Shown in pieces: positions 26,803 through 33,774 of a stretch of DNA of 64,000 nt; within the stretch, counting starts at the first letter, position 1, and each line of letters starts with the position of its first letter. This stretch comes from Nocardia rhamnosiphila NBRC 108938 (GTDB taxonomy: Bacteria > Actinomycetota > Actinomycetes > Mycobacteriales > Mycobacteriaceae). The stretch is from the NCBI RefSeq assembly GCF_000720425.1, contig NZ_JOAJ01000008.1, positions 1 to 64,000 on the forward strand. Reading direction: 5' to 3'. The notes beneath the pieces were generated by a model. It searched no databases, was not told the DNA's origin, and worked only from the letters and a program-made list of their open reading frames with translations. A program made the position numbers and the translations under genes.

Positions 26803-28140
26803 GTGAAAGCCCCCGCCGGCCTCCTCATCGATATCTCTCCGTTGCGGGAGAGCCGGCGGTTCCGCGCTGCCTTCGGTGCGCGACTGGTCTCTGTGCTCGG
26901 TATCGGTCTGCTGATGGTGGCCCTGCCGGTGCAGGTCTACGAGCTCACCGGGTCGAGTCTGCACGTCGCGGGGGTGTCCACGGCCATGGCGGTGGCGCTG
27001 TTCGTGGGTAGTCTCGGCGGCGGGGTGATCGCCGACCGGTACGACCGGCGCACCGTGATCTCGCTGTCCCGGTCGGCGGCGGGTCTGGCGTTCCTCGCGC
27101 TGGGTATCAACGCGCTGCTGCCCGATCCGTTCCTCGCGGTGATCTACGCCGCGGCGGTGACCGACGGCCTGGCCGGCGGGATCAGCGGTTCGGCCATGAT
27201 GGCGCTGGTGCCCATGCTGGTGGCGCGGGAGAAGGTCCCGGCCGCCGGCGCGCTGACGACGCTGACCTCCGATCTGGGCACCATGATCACGCCGGCGATC
27301 GCCGGGGTGCTCATCGCCCGGATCGGGGTGTCCTTCGCGTTCTTCGCCGCCGCGGCGGCGACCGTGGGCACGGTATCGCTCATCCGGGCCATCGGTTCCG
27401 CCCCGCCGCCGGCCCGCGAGATCCGCAACCCCCTGGTGGAATTGGGCCACGGTATCGCATTCGCCGTGCGGCACAACGTTATTCGCGCGGTTCTGGTGAG
27501 CGGCCTGCTCGCCATGCTGGTCAGCGGACCCCTGGTCCTGCTCCCGGCATTCGCCGACCGGGCCCTGGACGCGGGCCCCGCCACCCTGGGCCTGCTCTAC
27601 GCCGCGCCCGGAGCGGGTGCCGTCCTGGGATCGCTGACCAGTGGCTGGCTCGGCCGCACGCGGCGCAACGGGATGGTGCTGCTGGGCTCGCTGGCGCTCA
27701 TGCCGCTCGGCGTGGTCATGGCCGGTATCTGGCCGCAGGCCGCGTGGAGTTTCCTCGGACTGGCCGCGTTCGGCGTCGCCCGGGCGGTCAACGGCATCCT
27801 GCGCTACGCGGTCCTGCAGCAGAACGCCCCGGAGGATATGCGCGGGCGGATGTCGGGGTTGCTCATGGTGCAGTCGGTGGCCGGTACCGCGGTCGGGTCC
27901 ATGGCGGCCGGGGCGATCGGCAATCTGGTGGAACCCGGTACCGCGCTGGTCGTCTACGGGGCGGCGGTGCTGGTGCTGTTCGTCTTCGCGCTGGTGCTGG
28001 TGTGGCCGCTGTACGGGCTCACCGCGCCCGCGGGCGGGCCGCCGCAACCGCCGCCGCCGGCGCAGGTTCCGGTGGGCGGCACCATCGTCGAAGAGAAGGC
28101 CGCCGGGGCCGTGGCCGAGGAGAAGAAGGACGGAGTGTGA
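26803..28140 (+). CDS. EntS-like MFS siderophore exporter
   Basis: 445 residues from GTG 26803 with GGAG five bases upstream. Twelve hydrophobic segments are apparent, with the EntS-type start RFRAAFGARLVSVLGIGLLMVALPVQ (in pieces) and the MFS loop motif GGGVIADRYDRRTVI. EntS exports enterobactin across the inner membrane; the same role for the catecholate product fits the position between NRPS and SIP genes. The C-terminal 40 residues are Pro/Ala/Glu-rich and probably cytosolic. The TnpB element sits directly upstream, so expression may now depend on read-through or a new promoter. Confidence 0.88.
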   Translation: MKAPAGLLIDISPLRESRRFRAAFGARLVSVLGIGLLMVALPVQVYELTGSSLHVAGVSTAMAVALFVGSLGGGVIADRYDRRTVISLSRSAAGLAFLALGINALLPDPFLAVIYAAAVTDGLAGGISGSAMMALVPMLVAREKVPAAGALTTLTSDLGTMITPAIAGVLIARIGVSFAFFAAAAATVGTVSLIRAIGSAPPPAREIRNPLVELGHGIAFAVRHNVIRAVLVSGLLAMLVSGPLVLLPAFADRALDAGPATLGLLYAAPGAGAVLGSLTSGWLGRTRRNGMVLLGSLALMPLGVVMAGIWPQAAWSFLGLAAFGVARAVNGILRYAVLQQNAPEDMRGRMSGLLMVQSVAGTAVGSMAAGAIGNLVEPGTALVVYGAAVLVLFVFALVLVWPLYGLTAPAGGPPQPPPPAQVPVGGTIVEEKAAGAVAEEKKDGV

Positions 28141-28979
28141 TGGTGGATCGCGGAGCCTACCGTGAGCGGATCGCCGAGGTGCTCGCCGGCACGCACGGCG
28201 CGAAGGTCGGTTATCCGATCGGGTTGCGGGAACTGGAGGTGATCCGCACCGCCCCGGTGGGTTCGGGGCTGATCCGGATCACTTTCGGCGGTCCCGAGCT
28301 CGACGGGTTCCACAGCTATGTGCCCGACGAGCACGTGCGACTGGTGTTCCCGGATACCGACGGCACGCTGCGGCTGCCGATACCCGACGGCCTGTCGCTG
28401 GATTGGCCCGCACCGCGGCCGATCTCCAGGGAGTACACGGTGCGCCGTTACGACGCGGCGGCCGGCGAACTCGAAATCGATTTCGCCCTGCACCCCGGCG
28501 GTCTCGCCTCGGAGTGGGCGCTGGCCGTGCGGCCGGGCACCCGCATTCACATCGCGGGCCCGCCCGGTGGCGTGGTGGTGCCCACCAGTTACGACAACTA
28601 CCTGTTCGCCGGCGATATCACCGCGCTGCCCGCCATCGCCCGCTGGCTGGAATGGCTACCGCGCGAGAAGACCGGGTGGGTGTTCGTCGAAGTGGTCGAC
28701 GAGAGCCAGGAGATCGAACTGGCTGCCCCGGCCGGAGTGGAGGTCCGGTGGCTGCACCGCGGCGACGCGCGCGGGGGGACCGGTGACCTGCTGGAGAAGG
28801 CGATCCGCACGGTCACCGTGCCGGAGGGGCAGAACGTCTACGCGTGGGTCGCCGGGGAAGCCGGCCGGCTGCGGCCGATCCGCAAGTGGGTGCGCGGCGA
28901 ACTCGGTGTGCCGGCGAAGGACTGCCTGATCGCGGGCTATTGGAAGCACGGAGTCGCGGATTTCGACCGCGAGGAATGA
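28140..28979 (+). CDS. Siderophore-interacting protein (FAD ferric-siderophore reductase)
   Basis: 279 residues from ATG 28140, overlapping the exporter stop by one base. The FAD-binding segment ISREYTVRRY, the phosphate-binding AGPPGGVVVP and the C-terminal SIP domain (VYAWVAGEAGRLRPIRKWVR, then GYWKHG) match the SIP/ViuB family. These enzymes reduce Fe(III) in imported siderophores with NAD(P)H so that iron is released in the cytosol. Translational coupling to the exporter and ArCP genes marks it as part of the siderophore operon. Confidence 0.93.
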   Translation: MVDRGAYRERIAEVLAGTHGAKVGYPIGLRELEVIRTAPVGSGLIRITFGGPELDGFHSYVPDEHVRLVFPDTDGTLRLPIPDGLSLDWPAPRPISREYTVRRYDAAAGELEIDFALHPGGLASEWALAVRPGTRIHIAGPPGGVVVPTSYDNYLFAGDITALPAIARWLEWLPREKTGWVFVEVVDESQEIELAAPAGVEVRWLHRGDARGGTGDLLEKAIRTVTVPEGQNVYAWVAGEAGRLRPIRKWVRGELGVPAKDCLIAGYWKHGVADFDREE

Positions 28980-28987
28980 GGACAGAG

Positions 28988-29230
28988 ATGACGAACGAGC
29001 CGACCGCGGTGGCCGACCGCGACCATTTCATCCGTGATGTGGCCGATCTGCTGGGCGTGGCGCCGGAGGAACTGTCCACCGATACCAATCTGCTCGACGC
29101 CGGACTGGATTCGGTGCGCATCATGCAGCTGGTGGAGAAGTGGCGGTCGGAGGGACACGAGACCGTCGACCCGTTGATGCTGGCCGGTGACCCCGTTCTG
29201 GAGTCCTGGCTGGAGGTGCTGTGCCCGTGA
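28988..29230 (+). CDS. Stand-alone aryl carrier protein
   Basis: 80 residues with phosphopantetheine site GLDSVRIMQLVEKWR, the pattern of the aryl carrier domain at the C-terminus of EntB/DhbB. It would be loaded with 2,3-dihydroxybenzoate by the AMP ligase encoded next door and feed C1 of the NRPS. I chose ATG 28988 (AGGA upstream) over ATG 28976, whose would-be ribosome site is too close. In enteric bacteria this domain is fused to isochorismatase; here it is separate and 3.8 kb away from it. Confidence 0.9.
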   Translation: MTNEPTAVADRDHFIRDVADLLGVAPEELSTDTNLLDAGLDSVRIMQLVEKWRSEGHETVDPLMLAGDPVLESWLEVLCP

Positions 29231-29237
29231 CCGGGCA

Positions 29238-29268
29238 CCGCGGACCGCGCGCCCGGCGCGGTCCGCGG
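29238..29268. terminator. Bidirectional hairpin terminator
   Basis: A perfect 13-bp stem (CCGCGGACCGCGC) with a five-base loop lies between the convergent ArCP and DHB-AMP ligase genes. Confidence 0.75.
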
Positions 29269-29277
29269 CACCGGGGG

Positions 29278-30930
29278 TCACGCGGTGCGGTGCCCCTCGG
29301 CGAGCAGCCGGCGCAGATCACGGCGGCTGGTCTTGCCCACTCCCGTCTCGGGGAATTCGGCGACGGTGACCACCGCGTCCGGCATCTTCCAGGCCGCGAT
29401 ACCGCGTTCCCGGACGAAGGTGCGCACCGTGGTCAGCGTCGGTGGTGTCTGCGGGTCCAGCGGCTGGACGAAAGCGCAGATCCGCTGGCCGAGTACGGGA
29501 TCGGGGGTGCCGACGATCACCGCGTCCCGGATTCCGGGATGTTCCAGCAGATGGGCCTCGAGCTCTTCGGCCGACACCTTCTCGCCGCCGCGGTTCACCC
29601 AGTCGCCCGCCCGGCCCTTCACGACGAGGTTCCCGTCCGGCCGCAGCGAGACGATATCGCCGGTGCGGTACCAGCCGTCCGCGGTGAAGCTGCGGGCGTT
29701 GGCCTCGGGATTGTCGTAGTAGCCGCGGATCGTGTACGGACCCTCGGTCAGCAGATTCCCGTCGGCGCCCGGCGCCACGTCCACGTCCGCGTCGTCGACG
29801 ACCCTGATCCGGTCGTACTCCGACATCGGCCGGCCCTGGGTGCCGACCACCACGTCGATCGGATCGTCGAGCCGCGTGTAGCAGACCAGGCCCTCCGCCA
29901 TGCCGAACACCTGCTGCAGGGTGACACCCAGCGCGGGACCGACCCGGCGGGCCAGTTCGTCCGGGCAGCGGGCGCCGCCCACCTGGACCACCTTCAGGCT
30001 GGACAGATCGGGGAGTTCACCGCCCTTCTCGGCCCGTTCGACCCAGAGCCGCGCCAGCGGCGGAACCAGGCCGGTGATGGTGACACCGAATCGCTCGATC
30101 GCCGCGAACGCCGTCGACGGGGTCGGGTCGGGTGTCATGGCCACCGTGCCGCCGGCGTAGAGCGCGCCGAGGATGCCCGGGGAACTCATCGGGAAATTGT
30201 GCGCGATCGGCAGCGTCGCCATATAGACGGTATCGGGACCCAGCTCGGTGATCTCGGCACTGCGCCGCACGCTGTACAGGTAGTCGTCGTGGGTGCGCGG
30301 GATGAGCTTCGGGATTCCGGTGCTACCGCCGGACAACTGCAGGAACGCGACGTCCCCGGCGTCCGGCTCGGTGAGTTCGGCGGGCTCGTCCCGGTAGTCG
30401 GCGAGGTCCGTGGCATTCTCGGCGAATTCGTGCGCGGGGTCGTCGGTGACCAGCAGGATGTGCCGCAGGGTCGCGACTTCGCGCCGGACCGTATCGGCCA
30501 GTGCGGCATGGTCGAATCGCTGATGCCGGTCGCAGGTGACCATCGCGACGGCCCCGCTCGCCGTGGCGATGGGGATCAGTTCGGCCTCCCGGTGCGCGGG
30601 CAGACAGAACACCGGCAGTGCGCCCAGATGGAACAGCGCGAAGATCACTTCGACGAATTCGGCGCGGTTGGGCAGCTGGACGAGAACGCGGTCCCGCGAC
30701 TGGATGCCCAGCCGGGCGAATCCGGTGGCCAGCGACCGGGAGCGGTGCTCCAGTTCCGCGTAGGTCCAGCGGTTCGCCGCGTCCACCACCGCGATCGCCT
30801 CGGGGCTCGCGGTGGCACGAGCTGTCAGCAGCGATCCGAATGTCTCACCCGTCCAGAGCTTTTCGGCTCGGTAATGGTCGATCCGGTCAGACGGCCACGG
30901 TGTGAAACCGGGGAGGGCGGGCGATGACAT
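29278..30930 (-). CDS. dhbE: 2,3-Dihydroxybenzoate-AMP ligase
   Basis: 550 residues, the usual EntE/DhbE length. It activates 2,3-dihydroxybenzoate as the adenylate and loads it on the aryl carrier protein. Adenylation motifs are present: LSGGSTGIPKLIP, YRTGDIV, and the catalytic Lys in GVGKTSRRDL. The segment HNFPMSSPG holds the Asn that contacts the 2-hydroxyl in DhbE, which favours an aryl acid over an amino acid. The start has the ribosome site AGAGG. It is divergent from the dhbA-C-B genes and shares their control region. Confidence 0.95.
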   Translation of the reverse strand: MSSPALPGFTPWPSDRIDHYRAEKLWTGETFGSLLTARATASPEAIAVVDAANRWTYAELEHRSRSLATGFARLGIQSRDRVLVQLPNRAEFVEVIFALFHLGALPVFCLPAHREAELIPIATASGAVAMVTCDRHQRFDHAALADTVRREVATLRHILLVTDDPAHEFAENATDLADYRDEPAELTEPDAGDVAFLQLSGGSTGIPKLIPRTHDDYLYSVRRSAEITELGPDTVYMATLPIAHNFPMSSPGILGALYAGGTVAMTPDPTPSTAFAAIERFGVTITGLVPPLARLWVERAEKGGELPDLSSLKVVQVGGARCPDELARRVGPALGVTLQQVFGMAEGLVCYTRLDDPIDVVVGTQGRPMSEYDRIRVVDDADVDVAPGADGNLLTEGPYTIRGYYDNPEANARSFTADGWYRTGDIVSLRPDGNLVVKGRAGDWVNRGGEKVSAEELEAHLLEHPGIRDAVIVGTPDPVLGQRICAFVQPLDPQTPPTLTTVRTFVRERGIAAWKMPDAVVTVAEFPETGVGKTSRRDLRRLLAEGHRTA

Positions 30931-30958
30931 GGAGCACCTCTTTCCGATCAGCGATCTT

Positions 30959-30997
30959 GTTACACGTCACACCGGAATGCTAGCCTTACGGTGTAAC
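30959..30997. promoter_or_regulatory. Inverted repeat in the divergent dhb promoter region
   Basis: GTTACAC (30959-30965) and GTGTAAC (30991-30997) are exact complements separated by 25 bases. They lie next to the iron box, so a second regulator, or a looped arrangement, could act on both genes. Confidence 0.35.
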
Positions 30998-30998
30998 T

Positions 30999-31017
30999 TC
31001 AGGTTAGGCTAACCTAA
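30999..31017. promoter_or_regulatory. Near-perfect iron box overlapping the dhbA start codon
   Basis: TCAGGTTAGGCTAACCTAA matches the IdeR consensus at 18 of 19 positions. Its last base is the A of the dhbA ATG. A TAGGCT (31005-31010) inside the box could be the -10 element of a leaderless dhbA transcript, and the same box lies 69 bases upstream of the divergent dhbE. Confidence 0.9.
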
Positions 31018-31823
31018 TGGGCACGAAGCAATGGGGCGAAGGGGTCATCGTCACCGGAGCCGCAGGGGGGATCGGTGCGGCAATCGCCGCCGAACTCGCC
31101 GGCGATTCCGCGAATATCGCACTGTGGGACCGGGATTCCCGGGTACACGAGATCGCGGCCCGGCTCGGGCGCCGGCACGAGGACACCGGCGTGACCTCCG
31201 CCGAAGTCGATATCAGTGACGCGGCAGCGGTCGCCGAAGCCTTCGACAAAGAGCTCGCCGAACGCGGCACACCCCGGGTGGTCGTCCACGCCGCCGGCGC
31301 GATGATCGGCGGCTCCGCCCTGGACACCTCCCCGGAGGAATGGCAGCGCTGTGTGGCCGTCAACGCGGGCGGCGCCGTGTACGTGGCCCAGCGCGCCGCC
31401 CGCGAAATGGTCGCGGCCGGAACCGGATCCATCGTGGTCGTCTCCTCCAACTCCGCCACGGTCCCCCGGGTGAACCTCGCCGCCTACGGCGCCGCGAAGG
31501 CCGCGGCCACGGCGTTCACCCGCTCGCTCGCGCTTCAGGTGGCGCCGCACGGGGTGCGGGTCAACCTGGTCTCCCCGGGTTCCACCGATACCCCGATGCT
31601 GCGCGGAATGTACGCGGACTCCGACGAGAACGGTCTCGGCGAGGCCGGACGGGGCAGCCTCCTCGACGGCGATCCCGAGAACTACCGGCTGGGCATCCCG
31701 TTGCGGCGGATCGCCGATCCCGCCGATATCGCCGCCGCCGTCCGCTTCCTGGTCTCCGATGCCGCGCGCCACATCACCATGCACGACCTGCGGGTCGACG
31801 GCGGCGCAACGCTGGATATGTGA
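31017..31823 (+). CDS. dhbA: 2,3-Dihydro-2,3-dihydroxybenzoate dehydrogenase
   Basis: 268 residues of the short-chain dehydrogenase family: GAAGGIG nucleotide-binding motif, SSNSATV with catalytic Ser, and YGAAK with catalytic Tyr and Lys. Its place between dhbE and the isochorismate synthase gene gives the EntA role, NAD-dependent oxidation to 2,3-dihydroxybenzoate. No ribosome site precedes the ATG because the iron box ends there, so the message is probably leaderless. Confidence 0.93.
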   Translation: MGTKQWGEGVIVTGAAGGIGAAIAAELAGDSANIALWDRDSRVHEIAARLGRRHEDTGVTSAEVDISDAAAVAEAFDKELAERGTPRVVVHAAGAMIGGSALDTSPEEWQRCVAVNAGGAVYVAQRAAREMVAAGTGSIVVVSSNSATVPRVNLAAYGAAKAAATAFTRSLALQVAPHGVRVNLVSPGSTDTPMLRGMYADSDENGLGEAGRGSLLDGDPENYRLGIPLRRIADPADIAAAVRFLVSDAARHITMHDLRVDGGATLDM

Positions 31824-31832
31824 CACGAGAGG

Positions 31833-32981
31833 ATGATCATCATCAACGCCGAGAACCCCGCGCATTCAGCGGATCCCGCCTTTGTCCTGTCCCGGCCGCA
31901 GCGCACCGTGACCGCGTCTGCCGGCGGGCGTGTCTTCCACAGCCCCGCCGAGGCCGTCGCGCAGCTGCGTGCGCGCCGGGTCTCCCATATCGTCGGCGCG
32001 CTGCCGTTCACCCCCGGTGCGCCGGCCGCGCTATGGGCACCCGACACCATCTCGGTGACCGACGGCCCCCGCACCACCCGGCCGGTCACCGCACCCGATA
32101 TCACTGTCACCGAACACCTTCCGGAGCCGGAGGAACATCTGCGCCGGGTGGGCGCCGCGGTGCGGCTGCTGGCCGATCCCGCCCAGCCGCTGCGCAAGGT
32201 CGTCCTCGCCCGGGCGCTGCGGGCCCGGGCCGATCGGACCGTGCGCGCCGCCCACCTGCTGGATCTGCTGGTCTCCACCGACCCCGCCGGTAACGGCTAC
32301 CTGGTGGACCTGTCCGCGGCCGGTGGTCTGTTCACCGGCCGCCACCTGGTGGGTTCCAGTCCGGAGATTCTGGTGCGGCGGATCGGTACCGAGGTCACCA
32401 GCCATCCGCTCGCGGGTTCGGCCCGGCGGGTGCCGGAAAACTCGCTGGCCGATCGGATCGCCGCCGAGACATTGCTCGGTTCGGCGAAGGATCAGCATGA
32501 GCACGGCTTCGTGGTGGACCATGTGGCCGGAGTGCTGCGCGACCGATGCACCGATGTGCGCACGCCCGCCCGCCCCGATCTGACCGAGACACCGGCCATG
32601 TGGCATCTCGGCACCACCATCGACGCGACCGTCCCGGTGGCCGGACCGTCGGCGCTGGAACTGGCCGCCGCGCTGCATCCGACCCCGGCGATCTGCGGTA
32701 CCCCCACCGCGGCGGCCGCCCGGCTGATCGCCGAACTCGAAGGTGAGCGCGGTTTCTATGCCGGCGCGGTCGGCTGGTGCGACGCCGAGGGCAACGGGGA
32801 ATGGATGGTCAGCATCCGCTGCGCCGAACTCGCCGCCGACAACCGGACCCTGGTGGCCTACGCCGGTGGCGGCATCGTCGCGGAATCCGATCCCGAGGAC
32901 GAACTGGCCGAGACCACCGGGAAATTGCAGCGGGTCCTCGGACCGCTGGGCGTGGCCGGCCGCCCGGCGGCGGTGCCCTGA
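31833..32981 (+). CDS. dhbC: Isochorismate synthase
   Basis: 382 residues of the chorismate-binding family at EntC/DhbC length, shorter than salicylate synthases. Motifs: GSSPEILVRR, HPLAGSARR, a conserved helix with HGFVVDHV, HPTPAICGTPT and GFYAGAVGW. It converts chorismate to isochorismate, the first step to 2,3-dihydroxybenzoate. The ATG at 31833 directly follows GAGAGG with no spacer, an odd arrangement, but later starts would cut into the conserved N-terminus. Nine bases separate it from dhbA. Confidence 0.93.
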   Translation: MIIINAENPAHSADPAFVLSRPQRTVTASAGGRVFHSPAEAVAQLRARRVSHIVGALPFTPGAPAALWAPDTISVTDGPRTTRPVTAPDITVTEHLPEPEEHLRRVGAAVRLLADPAQPLRKVVLARALRARADRTVRAAHLLDLLVSTDPAGNGYLVDLSAAGGLFTGRHLVGSSPEILVRRIGTEVTSHPLAGSARRVPENSLADRIAAETLLGSAKDQHEHGFVVDHVAGVLRDRCTDVRTPARPDLTETPAMWHLGTTIDATVPVAGPSALELAAALHPTPAICGTPTAAAARLIAELEGERGFYAGAVGWCDAEGNGEWMVSIRCAELAADNRTLVAYAGGGIVAESDPEDELAETTGKLQRVLGPLGVAGRPAAVP

Positions 32982-33060
32982 CCTATCACCTTCCCCCACT
33001 GCGCCCGGGCCCGCGGCCTTCCAGAAGGTCGCGGGCCACAAGAGATGAGGAGTTCTGGAC

Positions 33061-33717
33061 ATGGCCATGCAGCCGATCGCACCCTATGCGATGCCGCCGT
33101 TGGACGACGAGATCACCAACAGAGTGGCCTGGAGACTCGATCCCGATCGTGCCGCCCTGCTGATCCACGACATGCAGAACTACTTCCTCACTGCCTATCA
33201 GCTCGATCGCGACCCCGCCCGGACGATGATCGACAATATCGTCCGGCTCCGCGATCGGTGCCACGAGCTGGGCATACCGGTGATCTACAGTATGCAGCCG
33301 GGTGATCAGCATCCCGACCGGCGCGGCCTGCTCGCCGATTTCTGGGGCACCGGAATGTCGGACGGTCCGGATACCGAGGTCATCGCCGAACTGACGCCGC
33401 ACGAGCAGGACATCCAGGTCACCAAATGGCGCTATTCGGCGTTCCAGCGCACGGATCTGCGGCAATTGCTCGGCTACCGTAACCGGGACCAGCTCGTGGT
33501 CACCGGCGTGTACGCCCATATGGGCTGCATGCTCAGTGCGGCGGAGGCGTTCATGAACGATATCGCCGCGTTCCTGGCGCACGACGCGGTGGCCGATTTC
33601 AGTCGTGAAGAACATCTGATCGCCTCCAAGTACACCGCCCGCCGCTGCGGCATGGTGCTCGGTACCGACGAGATGCTGAACCAGTTGCAGCCCTCGGTGG
33701 TGGCTTCGGGGGCCTGA
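33061..33717 (+). CDS. dhbB: Isochorismatase (without carrier domain)
   Basis: 218 residues matching the isochorismatase half of EntB: DRAALLIHDMQNYF with the catalytic Asp, WRYSAFQRTDL with the catalytic Lys region one residue before, and GVYAHMGCMLSAAEAFM. It hydrolyses isochorismate to 2,3-dihydro-2,3-dihydroxybenzoate and pyruvate. The aryl carrier domain fused to enteric EntB is missing and is supplied by the separate gene at 28988. A GAGGAG ribosome site precedes the ATG. Confidence 0.95.
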   Translation: MAMQPIAPYAMPPLDDEITNRVAWRLDPDRAALLIHDMQNYFLTAYQLDRDPARTMIDNIVRLRDRCHELGIPVIYSMQPGDQHPDRRGLLADFWGTGMSDGPDTEVIAELTPHEQDIQVTKWRYSAFQRTDLRQLLGYRNRDQLVVTGVYAHMGCMLSAAEAFMNDIAAFLAHDAVADFSREEHLIASKYTARRCGMVLGTDEMLNQLQPSVVASGA

Positions 33718-33737
33718 CCCGAGCCGGCGCGTCCGGC

Positions 33738-33764
33738 GCCGCCCGGCCCGTGTGGCCGGGCGGC
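33738..33764. terminator. Bidirectional hairpin terminator
   Basis: An 11-bp stem (GCCGCCCGGCC) with loop CGTGT between the convergent dhbB and carboxyltransferase genes. Confidence 0.7.
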
Positions 33765-33774
33765 GGCCGGGCGT

